A stretch of DNA of 64,000 bases, taken from positions 586,001-650,000 of the forward strand of contig CAXKVR010000031.1 in the NCBI GenBank assembly GCA_964058845.1. Reading direction: 5' to 3'. The notes below the pieces were generated by a model. The model was not told the origin of the DNA, searched no databases, and worked only from the letters and a program-made list of their open reading frames with translations. This stretch comes from Carex sylvatica. Its lineage: Eukaryota > Streptophyta > Magnoliopsida > Poales > Cyperaceae. Numbering within the stretch: position 1 is the first letter of the stretch; each line of letters starts with the position of its first letter. This document shows positions 1-10,814 of the stretch, in pieces. The position numbers were made by a program, and so were the translations under genes.

Positions 1-2090
1 AGTCAGATTTCGACCAAATTAGGGTTTAACCAATCGGTAAATGAATTATTACCAAATTGTGATGATATATGATTTAGAGGATCTAATCGCATAAGTGCTT
101 GATGGTTAAGAAGTGTTAAGTAAGGAAACTAATAAAAATAGCATACGAATTCGGTTAAGAAAAATAGAAAATGACTCGTGTCACCCAATCGAACCTTCTG
201 ACCATTGAACCAAGTCTAAACCAAATGAACACGTATAATATAGGTGTAAGCTCGGTAGAGCCAGACTTTGCGGAGCAATTCGAGACGCCTGACCCGTAGC
301 TTCGCTGTACGCTCGTCGTGATCAGGTGCGGGGTTCTTGGACTTGTTTGATGTTTTATTTTCATAGATTTGATTATTACTCGAATTGTCATGTTGAATGT
401 TTGATTTTGTTGCATAATTGTTGGAATCCATGTGATATGGTTGATTTGCATATGCGTCCGGTTGCCAAATTGAATTGTTATTCTGTGATCTAATTTTTGG
501 TTGAAAGTCACCACAAACTGTCGATTGTGAAAATCATTCAGATTGAATTGGTAAAGTTGAGCCGTATGGCTGACTTTGATCCTGTGAATGAAATTTGCAA
601 AGTTGAGCTGTATCAGCTGACTTTGATCCCAGGATCCTTCTGGCGCATTAGGTGAACGGCCCTTATGTTTTTCAGTACCGGTTGGGACGAGGGGTGGGTG
701 ACTATTTACATATTTATATGTTAATTTTGATTGTGATGGTGATGGTGTTTGTGGGTGACTTGTGTGTAACGTCTGTGGATCATGAGTATTATCCTACGTG
801 ATAGTACATTTGGAAGACCAATTGAATATTGTGACATCTTGAGTTCCGTAGTGAATTTCTGTGATATGATTTCAAACCAGACCTTAGAATATGGTTAAGC
901 CAAAGCACTACAGATGAGTGTCAGATAAAGGGTCCAGACGGGTGGTACGTCTGTAGGTGTCAGTAACCCTACAGACGAAGGTCAGATAAAAAGGGTCCAG
1001 CTCAGTGGAACATCTATAGGTGCTACCAGCCTTATTAAAATGATTTAAGCCTATTATGTTCTCGTTAAAACTTCGATTCGAAAATTTCATTAGATGAATT
1101 TCATTTGATTATCTGTTGTCAAGCATATGCATTCATATATATATATATATATGAGGTTGGCTACTATGCTTATATAAGCATATCCCCACATATGCTTATA
1201 ACTCATTTTTGTGTTTTCAATGTCCAAATAGTCGATCGGAACTGTTCATATTGTTCTCCATACTAATATGTGCTTGAAAACTAAATTTTACATTTTTCTG
1301 AATTTTTTTACTATTTATTAAGTCACTTTGAAAATCGCTGATCTAACGGTGGCTGCACAAAACAGTAAAATCAGCAGCCACCGTTGGATTAATAATTTTC
1401 AAGTGGCTTAATAAATAGTAAAAAAATTCAGAAAAATATAAAATTTAGTTTCCAAGCACATATTAATATGGAGAACAAGATGAATGGTTCAGATCGACCA
1501 TTTGGACATTGGAAGTACAAAAATGAGTTATAAGCATATGTGGGGATATGCTTATATAAGCATAGTAGCCAACCTATATATATATATATATTGCGGTAGA
1601 ACTGTGAAAGTGATTTCGTATGGGTTTTATTTGGTGAAAATAGAGTCTGATTGCAAATCTAATAACCTGTTTGTGGCAATTTCGCACTGAGAATGAAATT
1701 CTCTTTCCCACCCTTTGGGTACTTTTACAGGTTTCGGTGCGACTGGGGTTGGGTCTGAGGAGGCACGCGAGTATTAGGCCCCCGGTATATGTCACCCTTA
1801 CCATAGTCATTAGTTTTGTTGTTTGATTAGAGATGTGTATAGTTTATGTACTGATTTTGTTGTATAAATCTCTATGTCATACCTGACGGTTGGTATCCGT
1901 AGGGGATACCTTTGATTTTTATATTGTACCAGTCTCGTATACTGGGATTATTATTATATGTATACATATGACCTATTTTATCTATGTTGTGGTGTATTTC
2001 TGAGTGAATGATGAAATGCCTTGTAAGTATACACGGAATTGTATACTTACGACGGGGGACTGTTGCGACCCGTGATTGCGGGGTGTGACA
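1..2090 (+). repeat. 5' LTR (partial) of the gypsy element
   Basis: It matches 8048-9738 nearly base for base, except for a 423-bp MITE at 1153-1575 that the other LTR lacks. It ends ...GGGTGTGACA at 2090, 11 bases before the primer binding site. It carries internal direct repeats at about 551-628 (two AAAGTTGAGC...CTGACTTTGATCC units) and about 918-1030 (two GTCAGATAAA-GGGTCCAG units), both also present in the 3' LTR. Confidence 0.93.
1153..1575. mobile_element. Mutator-like fold-back MITE inserted in the 5' LTR
   Basis: A 423-bp element starts GAGGTTGGCTACTATGC and ends with its reverse complement, missing the last C. Almost the whole length is a near palindrome: the two halves carry the same subterminal block (AAATTTTACATTTTTCTGAA, CTATTTATTAAG, ACTTTGAAAATC) in inverted order. 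It interrupts the (AT)n tract that is continuous in the 3' LTR at 9182-9239. Copies at 23829-24253 and 49052-49476 share ends and length, and the latter has a perfect 10-bp target duplication, which points to a Mutator-type transposase in trans. Confidence 0.9.
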
Positions 2091-2101
2091 GTTCTCTTTG
2101 T

Positions 2102-2113
2102 TGGTATCAGAGG
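2102..2113 (+). other. Primer binding site, tRNA-Met type
   Basis: TGGTATCAGAGG lies 11 bases after the end of the 5' LTR. It is complementary to the 3' end of initiator tRNA-Met (expected TGGTATCAGAGC) with one mismatch at the last base. It marks the start of minus-strand DNA synthesis. Confidence 0.85.
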
Positions 2114-2253
2114 CAGGTTTGTTTTAAGCCCTAACCAGACTGATAGGATACGTGAGTAGGGTACGGCATAGTTGGGCCGTCACGATTAACGGCTTGTCTA
2201 TTATAGTAATAAGTAAAAATAAACTGAATAAAATATTTCTTGTATCCAGCAGT

Positions 2254-5200
2254 ATGGAAGGACGTCGAGGTAGGGGATGACTGCGAATGAGAGCTCGTGA
2301 TCCTATTCGGGATCTACCTATTGAACTAGCTGCTAGTAGAGCTGAGACCGGACCTGCCGGGCCTGAGGTTCTGAGAGTGGATCTTGGGCCTACAGGTGTG
2401 CAGAACCGAGAGCGAGAGCTAGATGATAGGTTGATCGCGGCATACGAGAGAGGTCGCCAGGCAGAGCGGCGTGACGCCGCACCGGAGGTTCAGAGAGGTG
2501 CTCCTGAGGAGTTCAGGAGGCTATATGACTCTTTCATGCGCCTTAATCCACCTCGATTTAACGGCACTGGTGTTTATGCCGCAGCAGAAGAATGGCTAGC
2601 CAACATAAATACAAAGCTGGTTCTATGTCGGGCGCCCGAGGAAGACATGGTGGAGTTGGCCGAACAACAGCTGGAGAGTGGCGCGAGGTTCTCGTGGGAT
2701 GGGGCCCGACACAGTTATGTCAGAGAGGAGGTAAAGATCCCGTGGGAATGATTTGAGCAGCAATTCACTCGACGATTTCTAAGCAACTTGCAACGAGAGG
2801 CGTTGCGGAGGAAATTCCTGGACCTAAGGCAGAACTGGCGGCCAGTGGCTGAGTACAACAATGAATTTCTCGCTTTGTCAAAGTATGCAACAGATGTGCA
2901 GAATGACGTGGTGAGATACCACAGGCAGTACTTAGATGGGTTGGATGGTGGTATATCCATGATCGTAGATACCCCAGCAGCTACCGAGCTTCAGGCAATG
3001 ATGGATCATGCAGCTCAGGTGGAGTTGCATGGCAAGATAAGGAGGGTGCAGATGACAGAGAGGAATATCAAGCAGAGAGAGGATCACAACAGGCAGCTGG
3101 TGAGGTCAGGGGGAGGCCCGTTGACTGCTAGACCCCCTCCCAGACAGATAGCGACACCTGGATTCAGACAGGATCTTGGTCCCACGTGGTGCCGTTCATG
3201 CAACCAGGCACATTCTGAGCAAGATTGCAGACGTCGCAACCGTGCGTGCTTTACATGCGGTAGCCTGGAGCATTGGGCGAGAGAGTGCCCGAAGGCCACA
3301 CCGGGGTTTCAGAGGGGCAGTGATGGTAGAGGACCCGCAGGACAGAGGCAGAGTGGACCACCATCTCGGGGTCGAGGTGCTTCGCAACCTAGCGGGGGCA
3401 GCACTGGAGGGCGAGTGTCGGCACATGCACTCGGCGTATCGGAGGTCGCCCATGGCACATCAGTGAATCAGGCCGAGGTGATGACAGGTATACTTTCTAT
3501 TTCGGATCACGATGCTTACTGCTTGATAGATACCGGATGTAGTCATTCCATTGTATCGAAAACCTTAGTAGCCAAATGTAACTGACCAACCGAAACTGGT
3601 AACCAAATCCTTTGTGTCCAAACCCCTTTCGGTTCGACTGACCGAGCAATCACTACATGCCAAAACTGAAAAGTCAGAGTTGATGGGAGGGACCTCGAGA
3701 TAGACCTGTTGGTTATGGAGATTTCGGGATACGATGTGCTGTTGGGGATGGACTGGTTAACAAGACATGCCGCAACAATCGACTGTCCGCACCACAGGAT
3801 CTGTTTTGCAACTTCAAGAGGTAGTATGTCGTGCCTGCTGAACTGTAGAAGGGTTGGAGGGCTGATACCGTGTATTTCCACTGTGGAAGTCAGGCATCTA
3901 ATCGATTCAGGGTGCAATGCGTATATGGCGGCAATAGTGTATACCACTACGGAGGTTCCTGAGATAAACATGATTCCGGTGGTGTCCGAGTTCATAGATG
4001 TGTTCCCAGAAGAGATAATTGGACTACCGCCTGAACGAGAAGTGGAGTTTGGCATTGAATTGGTACCGGGCACGACGCCAATTTCTAAGACCCCATACCG
4101 CATGGCTCCGGCAGAACTGAAAGAACTTAAGGCCCAGCTAGAGGAGATGCTGGAAAGCGGGTTCATGAGACCAAGCACATCTCCATGGGGTGCTCCCATG
4201 TTGTTTGTGAAGAAGAAAGATGGTACCCTGCGGCTGTGTATTGACTACCGCGAGCTGAACAAAGCAACCGTGAAAAATAGATACCCCTTTCCCCGAATCG
4301 ATGATTTATTTGATCAGTTACAAGGATCTTCGATCTATTCTAAGATAGACTTGAGGACGGGGTACCACCAGCTGAGAATATGGCCGTCTGACGTAGAAAA
4401 GACAGCCTTTCGAACACGCTACGGGCACTACGAATATCTGGTTATGCCATTCGGACTAACAAATGCTCCAGCTGCATTTATGGATCTGATGCATCGAGTG
4501 TTTCATGATCTGCTGGACTCGACAGTGGTGGTCTTCATTGATGACATCCTGGTGTATTCACGATCACGAGAGGAGCATGAGGTACATCTACGGATAGTGC
4601 TGCAGAGATTGAGAGAACATCAGCTGTTTGCAAAATTCTCAAAGTGTGAGTTTTGGCTCGAGAGAGTGACCTTTCTTGGTCACGTGATATCGGGAGAAGG
4701 GTTGGCAGTAGACTCAGAAAAGATTCGGGCAGTGACCGATTGGAAAAGACCAGAGACCATTACAGAGATTCGCAGCTTTCTGGGGCTAGCAGGTTATTAC
4801 AGAAGGTTCGTATTGGGATTCTCCCAGTTGGCTGCTCCCTTTACGAAGTTGTTGGGTAAGGATGTAAAATTAGAGTGGGGTACTGCACAAGATCAAAGTT
4901 TTCAGGAGTTGAAGAATCGGTTAGTATCTGTACCGGTTCTTGCCATGCCTATTACGGACGAGGAGTATACATTTTACACTGACACATCTCGGTCGGGTTT
5001 GGGATGTGTGTTGATGCAGAAAGACCATGTTATAGCCTATGCCTCTCGGCAGTTACGGTCGCATAAAAAGAATTATACGACCCATGATCTGGAGCTAGCT
5101 GCAGTAATCTTCGCCTTAAAGATTTGGCGGCATTACCTGTATGGGGTAAGGTGCCGTATCTTTACGAACCACCAGAGCCTGAAGTACATCTTCACCCAAC

Positions 5201-6978
5201 GGGAGTTGAACTTGAGACAAAGGAGATGGTTGGAGCTGATGAAGGATTATGATCTGGATATTCAGTATCACGCGGGAAATGCCAATGTGGTAGCAGATGC
5301 GCTAAGCAGGAAGAGTCAGATAAATCTGGCACCGATTATCACCAGTGAGGCACATCTTCTCGAGGAAATGCGAAGCATTAATTTGCACGTCGGTGCATCC
5401 CGTGAGTTCGCGTTGGAAACATCATCCCGTCTGATTGGGGATAGCACGAGGGCAGGTACATCTGCAGTTGCTTCGATTGTCCTAGCTGCGGTCGAGATTC
5501 GACCAGAATTGCACAAGCAGATTCGAGCGGCACAACAGGAGGACACAAAATGCCAGCAATTTCAACAACACTACGAGTGAAATGCAGATTCGCCATTCCA
5601 ACTCCGCGAAGATGGTATTCTATGGTTCCATGACCGCATATGCGTTCCGAATGACTCAGAACTGAAGAATCTGATCCTCTCAGAAGCACATGACTCGGGG
5701 TATACCATCCACCCTGGTAAAGTCAAGATGTATCAGGACCTAAAGCAATACTTCTGGTGGCCAAAGATGAAACAAAATGTGCAGAACTATATCGAGAAGT
5801 GCCAGGTATGTCAACAAGTCAAAGCAGATAGGCGGAAGAGGGCGGGATTGCTCAGACCTCTTGAGATACCCACGCGGAAGTTCGAGTCGATCACCATGGA
5901 CTTCGTGACTAGATTTCTGAGGACTGTCGAAAGGTACGATGCCATCTGGGTCATAGTGGATAGGCTGACGAAAATTGCACACTTCATTCTGCTTCGGATT
6001 GAGACATCGGGAAGAGAGTTAGCTGATCTATTCTTACAGTATCAGTTTAAATATCACGGCTACTCGCGAAACATTGTCTCCGACCGAGACACCCGATTTA
6101 CCTCTCACTTTTGGGAAAGCTTTCAAGAAGCCATGGGTACAAATTTGAGATTTAGTACAGCACATCATTCACAAACTGACGGTCAATCCAAACGAACGAT
6201 ACAAACATTAGAAGACATGCTCCGATCTTGCGCCCTAAGTTTTCGAGACTCCTGGGTCAACCACTTGTACTTGGTGGAGTTTGCATACAATAATAGCTAC
6301 CACTCAAGTATCGGAATGTCACCACAGGAGGCACTTACGGGACAGCAGTGTCGTACACCGCTATGGTGGGGACCCACAGGTACGTATTCACCTACCAGGC
6401 CTCAGATGCTAGAAGAGGTTTCCGAAAAGACGAAAATCATTCTGAGTCGGCTTAAGTCTGCCCAAGAATGACAAAAGAGATATGCAGATGTACATCAAAG
6501 ACCGTTGGAATTTCAAGAAGGGGGTCATGTGTGGCTTCGAGTTTCTCCCGTTAGGGGTGTGCATCGATTTGGCGTTTCGGGCAAGTTGAGTCCCCGATAC
6601 ATTAGGCCGTTCCAAATCATGCGACGAGTTGGACCGGTGGCATATGAGCTTGCATTGCCACCAGCACTAGACCGGGTTCATCCGGTGTTTCATGTATCGC
6701 AATTGTGCTGGTACGTACAAGATCCATCACACTGCATTGACCACTCTAACTTACATGTCCAAGATGACTTGTCATACCAAGAAGAGCCAATGCAGATATT
6801 GGACCGAAAGGAACAGCGACTTCGGAGCAAGACGATCAAGCTTGTTCTGGTCAAATGGGGGCGCCACTCGACCAAGGAAGTGACATGGGAACACGAGGAA
6901 AATATCCGTGAGAAGTACCCAGAATTATTCCACGACTCAGGTACGCAATTTAGTTCAGAGGACCGAACCAATTTTTAA
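2254..6978 (+). pseudogene. Decayed gag-pol polyprotein of the gypsy element
   Basis: One frame runs from ATG 2254 to TAA 6976-6978 (1,575 codons) without a frameshift, broken by six stops at 2278, 2749, 3583, 3667, 5578 and 6469, all TGA. Domains in order: capsid-like gag; CCHC zinc knuckle (CFTCGSLEHWAREC, about 3248-3289); aspartic protease (DTG near 3530); reverse transcriptase ([21 protein letters not shown], about 4445-4565); RNase H (about 4970-5140); integrase with HHCC zinc finger (about 5690-5820) and a D,D35 core; then a C-terminal chromodomain-like segment (about 6780-6930). The third integrase catalytic residue, Glu in active relatives, is Lys here (AAA at about 6190), exactly 35 residues after the second Asp. 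The nonsense pattern fits CGA or TGG changing to TGA, as expected from deamination of methylated cytosine. Confidence 0.95.
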
Positions 6979-6990
6979 GGGGGGGAGAAA
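6977..6990 (+). other. Polypurine tract of the gypsy element
   Basis: AAGGGGGGGAGAAA directly precedes the 3' LTR, which starts TGTTACG at 6991. It is the plus-strand primer for reverse transcription and fixes the LTR start. Confidence 0.9.
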
Positions 6991-7160
6991 TGTTACGTTA
7001 CGAAGTTTTCATAATTTATTTCAAGGGATTTAAAAGCTAGAATCGATAATCGTGTTAATAAAATAACAGTTTAAACCTTAATTGAGGTTTTCCTAGATAT
7101 GTAAATCAAGTGTGAATCAAAACCGCATCGAAATTGCGAGTTTCTGGAACCTTATAGGCT

Positions 7161-7546
7161 CAGTGCGTCCGCACTGGTGGTGAGTGCGAATAGATGATCC
7201 ACACTGACCCCAGCTATTTTTTTGAAATTTGACCAAGTCCTGAGTGCGGGTGTCTCGACCCGCATTGAATTTAAATGTGGACGCATTAGGCTCAGACTTT
7301 TCTTGATTCAGTGCCATTTTTCTGAAAAATTTGACTAAGTACTGAGTGCGTCCGCACTCATGAATTTTCTGTGAATTTTCCTAAGTTCTAAAATTTACCC
7401 AAGTGATGAGTGCGGGTGACTGACCCACACTGAAAATGAGTGCGTCCGCACTAGGGTATTCTTCTGTGTTTTCTATTCAGTTTGAATTCTGACAAGGGCT
7501 GAGTGCGGGTGGCCGACCAGCACTGAAAACGAGTGCGTTCGCACTC
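7161..7546. repeat. Four dyad motifs GAGTGCGTCCGCACTC in the LTR
   Basis: Inverted-repeat motifs occur at 7161-7176 (CAGTGCGTCCGCACTG), 7343-7360 (TGAGTGCGTCCGCACTCA), about 7437-7453 and 7531-7546, with half-site copies (GAGTGCGGGTG) between them. Each has 7-8 bp arms and a 2-bp centre. They lie upstream of the probable transcribed part of the LTR, so a protein-binding role is possible, but this is inference. Confidence 0.75.
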
Positions 7547-9178
7547 AGAGGGATTTTAAATCAAAACTTAGATTTATTTCTTTTCCTTTCTCTCTTTCTC
7601 CTCCGTCCCTTCCCCGTGTTTTCCTGTGAGCTCTGCCCAAAGAGAGAGAAAGAGCTCTTCCTCCCTCCAAAGTGCTCCAAAGCTCGTGAAATCAAAAATA
7701 GAAGCGAGAAACTGGCCGTAGATCTCTCCTAGCCCTTCCGTTCGGTAAGTATTTCTTTCATTTTTCTCTCGAAACCTCGAATTCTCTCGATTGTTCGGGT
7801 TTTCCTTTTAAACACAAAATTTGTGGGTGAAACTCTTGTAGACTATCCCTTTGAACTTCCTTGTTGGTTATGTATCAATTCTTTTCTCGATTTCATCTCA
7901 ATTTTGAGAATCTCCAATTTTAGGGTTTTTCGGTACTAAATCTAAAATTGAGAAATGCGGTCTATTGATTAGGCTAAACCGACCAATTAGACTTGTAATT
8001 GATAGGATTACATTTTGATATTGAAATGCTAGCACGTGTATCGGTTAAGTCAGATTTCGACCAAATTAGGGTTTAACCAATCGGTAAATGAATTATTACC
8101 AAATTGTGATGATATATGATTTAGAGGATCTAATCGCATAAGTGCTTGATGGTTAAGAAGTGTTAAGTAAGGAAACTAATAAAAATAGCATACGAATTCG
8201 GTTAAGAAAAATAGAAAATGACTCGTGTCACCCAATCGAACCTTCTGACCATTGAACCAAGTCTAAACCAAATGAACACGTATAATATAGGTGTAAGCTC
8301 GGTAGAGCCAGACTTTGCGGAGCAATTCGAGACGCCTGACCCGTAGCTTCGCTGTACGCTCGTCGTGATCAGGTGCGGGGTTCTTGGACTTGTTTGATGT
8401 TTTATTTTCATAGATTTGATTATTACTCGAATTGTCATGTTGAATGTTTGATTTTGTTGCATAATTGTTGGAATCCATGTGATATGGTTGATTTGCATAT
8501 GCGTCCGGTTGCCAAATTGAATTGTTATTATGTGATCTAATTTTTGGTTGAAAGTCACCACAAACTGTCGATTGTGAAAATCATTCAGATTGAATTGGTA
8601 AAGTTGAGCCGTATGGCTGACTTTGACCCTGTGAATGAAATTTGCAAAGTTGAGCTGTATCAGCTGACTTTGATCCCAGGATCCTTCTGGCGCATTAGGT
8701 GAACGGCCCTCATGTTTCCCAGTACCGGTTGAAACGAGGGGTGGGTGACTATTTACATATTTATATGTTAATTTTGATTGTGATTGTGATGGTGTTTGTG
8801 GGTGACTTGTGTGTAACGTCTGTGGATCATGAGTATTATCCTACGTAATAGTACATTTGGAAGGCCAATTGAATATTGCGACATCTTGAGTTCCGAAGCG
8901 AATTTCTGTGATATGATTTCAAACCAGACCTTAGAATACGGTTAAGCCAAAGCACTGCAGATGGGTGTCAGATAAAGGGTCCAGACGAGTGGTAAGTCTG
9001 TAGGTGTCAGTAACCCTACAGACGAAGGTCAGATAAAAAAGGTCCAGTTCGGTGGAACATCTGTAGGTGCTACCAGCCTTATTAAAATGATTTAAGCCTA
9101 TTATGTTATCGTTAAAACTTCGATTTGAAAATTCTATTAGATGAATTTCATTTGATTATCTGTTGTCAAGCATATGCA

Positions 9179-9181
<3 letters not shown>

Positions 9182-9239
<58 letters not shown>
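9182..9239. repeat. (AT)n microsatellite
   Basis: A run of about 29 AT units in the 3' LTR. The matching tract in the 5' LTR is split by the MITE at 1153-1575. Confidence 0.95.
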
Positions 9240-9241
<2 letters not shown>

Positions 9242-10034
9242 CGGTAGAACTGTGAAAGTGATTTCGTATGGATTTTATTTGGTGAAAATAGAGTCTGATT
9301 GCAAGTCAAATAACATGTTTGTGGAAATTTCGCACTGAGAATGAAATTCTCACCCCCACCCTTTGGGTACTTTTACAGGTTTTGGTGCGACTGGGGCTGG
9401 GTCTGAGGAGGCACGCGAGTATTAGGCCCCCGGTATATGTCAGCCTTACCATAGTCATTAGTTTTGTTGTTTGACTAGAGATGTGTATAGTTTATGTACT
9501 GATTTTGTTGTATAAATCTCTATGTCATACCTGACGGTTGGTATCCGTAGGGGATACCTTTGATTGTTATACTGTACCAGTCCCGTATACTGGGATTATT
9601 ATTATATGTATACATATGACCTGTTTTATCTATTTTGTGGTGTATTTCTGAGTGAATGATGAAATGTCTTGTAAGTATACACGGAATTGTATACTTACGA
9701 CGGGGGACTGTTGCGACCCGTGATTGCGGGGTGTGATACCCATAGTACAAACTAAAGTGCGATATACAATATATAGCATAGCTTCACGCAATTCAAAAAA
9801 CATGCCTACATTATATAATAAATAAAACCTAAAATTGACAAAGCTTAAAATTACATACTATAATGTATATTAAATATTAATAAATATAAACATATACATA
9901 TACAAAGCGTATCACATAGTTTTTGAAAAATATATGGGAACCACATGTCATTTGAATTCAGATCTAGTGAAGTAATTCAATCTTTAAATTTTAAATTGGG
10001 ATCGTCTAATTCGAATCCGCAATAATTTATTTGA

Positions 10035-10174
10035 AGTGGAGGATACACATCTCGAGAGATAAATTCGAATCCTAAAGCAATCTCGAATAACGGATTCGAA
10101 TCGGAGTGGAGGATACACATCTCGAGAGATAAATTCGAATCCTAAAGCAATCTCGAATAACGGATTCGAATCGG
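10035..10174. repeat. 70-bp tandem duplication
   Basis: Two adjacent copies (10035-10104 and 10105-10174) with no difference that I can see. Each holds CTCGAGAGATAAATTCGAAT and GGATTCGAATCGG. The identity suggests a recent duplication or copy conversion. Confidence 0.93.
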
Positions 10175-10213
10175 ATGGTCCGATCCAAAACCCAAAGATT
10201 GAATTTCTTTAGG

Positions 10214-10510
10214 GGATCCAGACCATAGTGACAAATGAATTATTCGGGTTCAGTTCAGCGAGATCAAAAATGTGTGATTCGGGAATAATTCGGAAATGAT
10301 TCGGAATTATCTGGATCAGAAATCTCAGTCCTGCAAGGGAGAAAAAAAAATTTGAAAAAATTCAGGAAAAGTTCATAAAATTCGCGAATTATTCGGATTT
10401 AATTCGGTTAAAGTTCGGTCAACTGAATAATTCGACGTTCGGTTCAATATCATCCAAAAAAAAAATTATTCAGATATAATTCGGATATCTTGTCACTATG
10501 ATCCGGATCC
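10214..10510. repeat. ATTCGG-rich fold-back, possible small DNA element
   Basis: GGATCC-GACCATAGTGACAA at 10214 is matched in inverted orientation by TTGTCACTATGATCCGGATCC ending at 10510, so about 20 bp can pair. The interior is rich in ATTCGG and AATAATTC motifs. I found no clear target duplication, so identity as a transposon is tentative. Confidence 0.45.
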
Positions 10511-10814
10511 TTGTCATTTGAGATCCATGACGTTTAATGTAGAACCAGATTTATGTGAAATATACACTGATTACGGAGAAAAAGTATCGCATTCGCTCTT
10601 TTAGTTTTATGTGCCAAAGATCGTGCTTGCAACTGTATTGTCTTCTTTGATATATTTCATCGGATCCGCAGCAGATTTGTATGCATAATCTGTGGCGGAG
10701 GTACATGAATCAAATGTGTGATCACTTGACTCCCACATTTAAAAAAAGAAGAAGTTATCGTTATATAATTTTTATTATATATTTTATAATAAATTGCTAT
10801 GGTATCATAAATTG

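Larger units (their letters stand above)
1..9738 (+). mobile_element. Ty3/gypsy LTR retrotransposon (Tekay/Del-like chromovirus), 5' end cut by window
   Basis: The order is 5' LTR (partial), tRNA-Met-type primer binding site, gag-protease-RT-RNaseH-integrase-chromodomain-like reading frame, polypurine tract, 3' LTR. Base 1 aligns with base 8048 of the 3' LTR, so about 1,057 bases of the 5' LTR lie outside the window. LTRs of about 2.7 kb, a Met primer site and a C-terminal chromodomain-like segment are typical of the Tekay/Del lineage. The LTR pair differs by scattered substitutions and by a MITE present only in the 5' copy. Because of the pol lesions the element cannot move by itself. The left target duplication is not visible, so duplication matching could not be tested. 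Confidence 0.95.
6991..9738 (+). repeat. 3' LTR of the gypsy element (2,748 bp)
   Basis: It starts TGTTACG next to the polypurine tract and ends GGGTGTGATA, where the 5' LTR has GGGTGTGACA, so the terminal CA has become TA. Its first kilobase, absent from the window's 5' LTR, contains dyad-symmetry motifs (7161-7546), a pyrimidine-rich stretch (about 7570-7620) like a plant leader, and a GTAAGT at about 7746 that could be a splice donor. An (AT)n tract at 9182-9239 marks the empty site of the MITE found in the 5' LTR. Confidence 0.93.
9739..10805. other. Intergenic stretch, no gene seen
   Basis: AT-rich sequence with no reading frame of note. It contains a 70-bp tandem duplication (10035-10174) and an ATTCGG-rich fold-back (10214-10510), listed separately. 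Confidence 0.7.

Noticed and set aside
155..514. 119-codon minus-strand frame in the LTR, repeated at 8202-8561
   Set aside because: It lies within both LTR copies, has no domain and runs antisense to the element. Its duplication only reflects the LTR pair.
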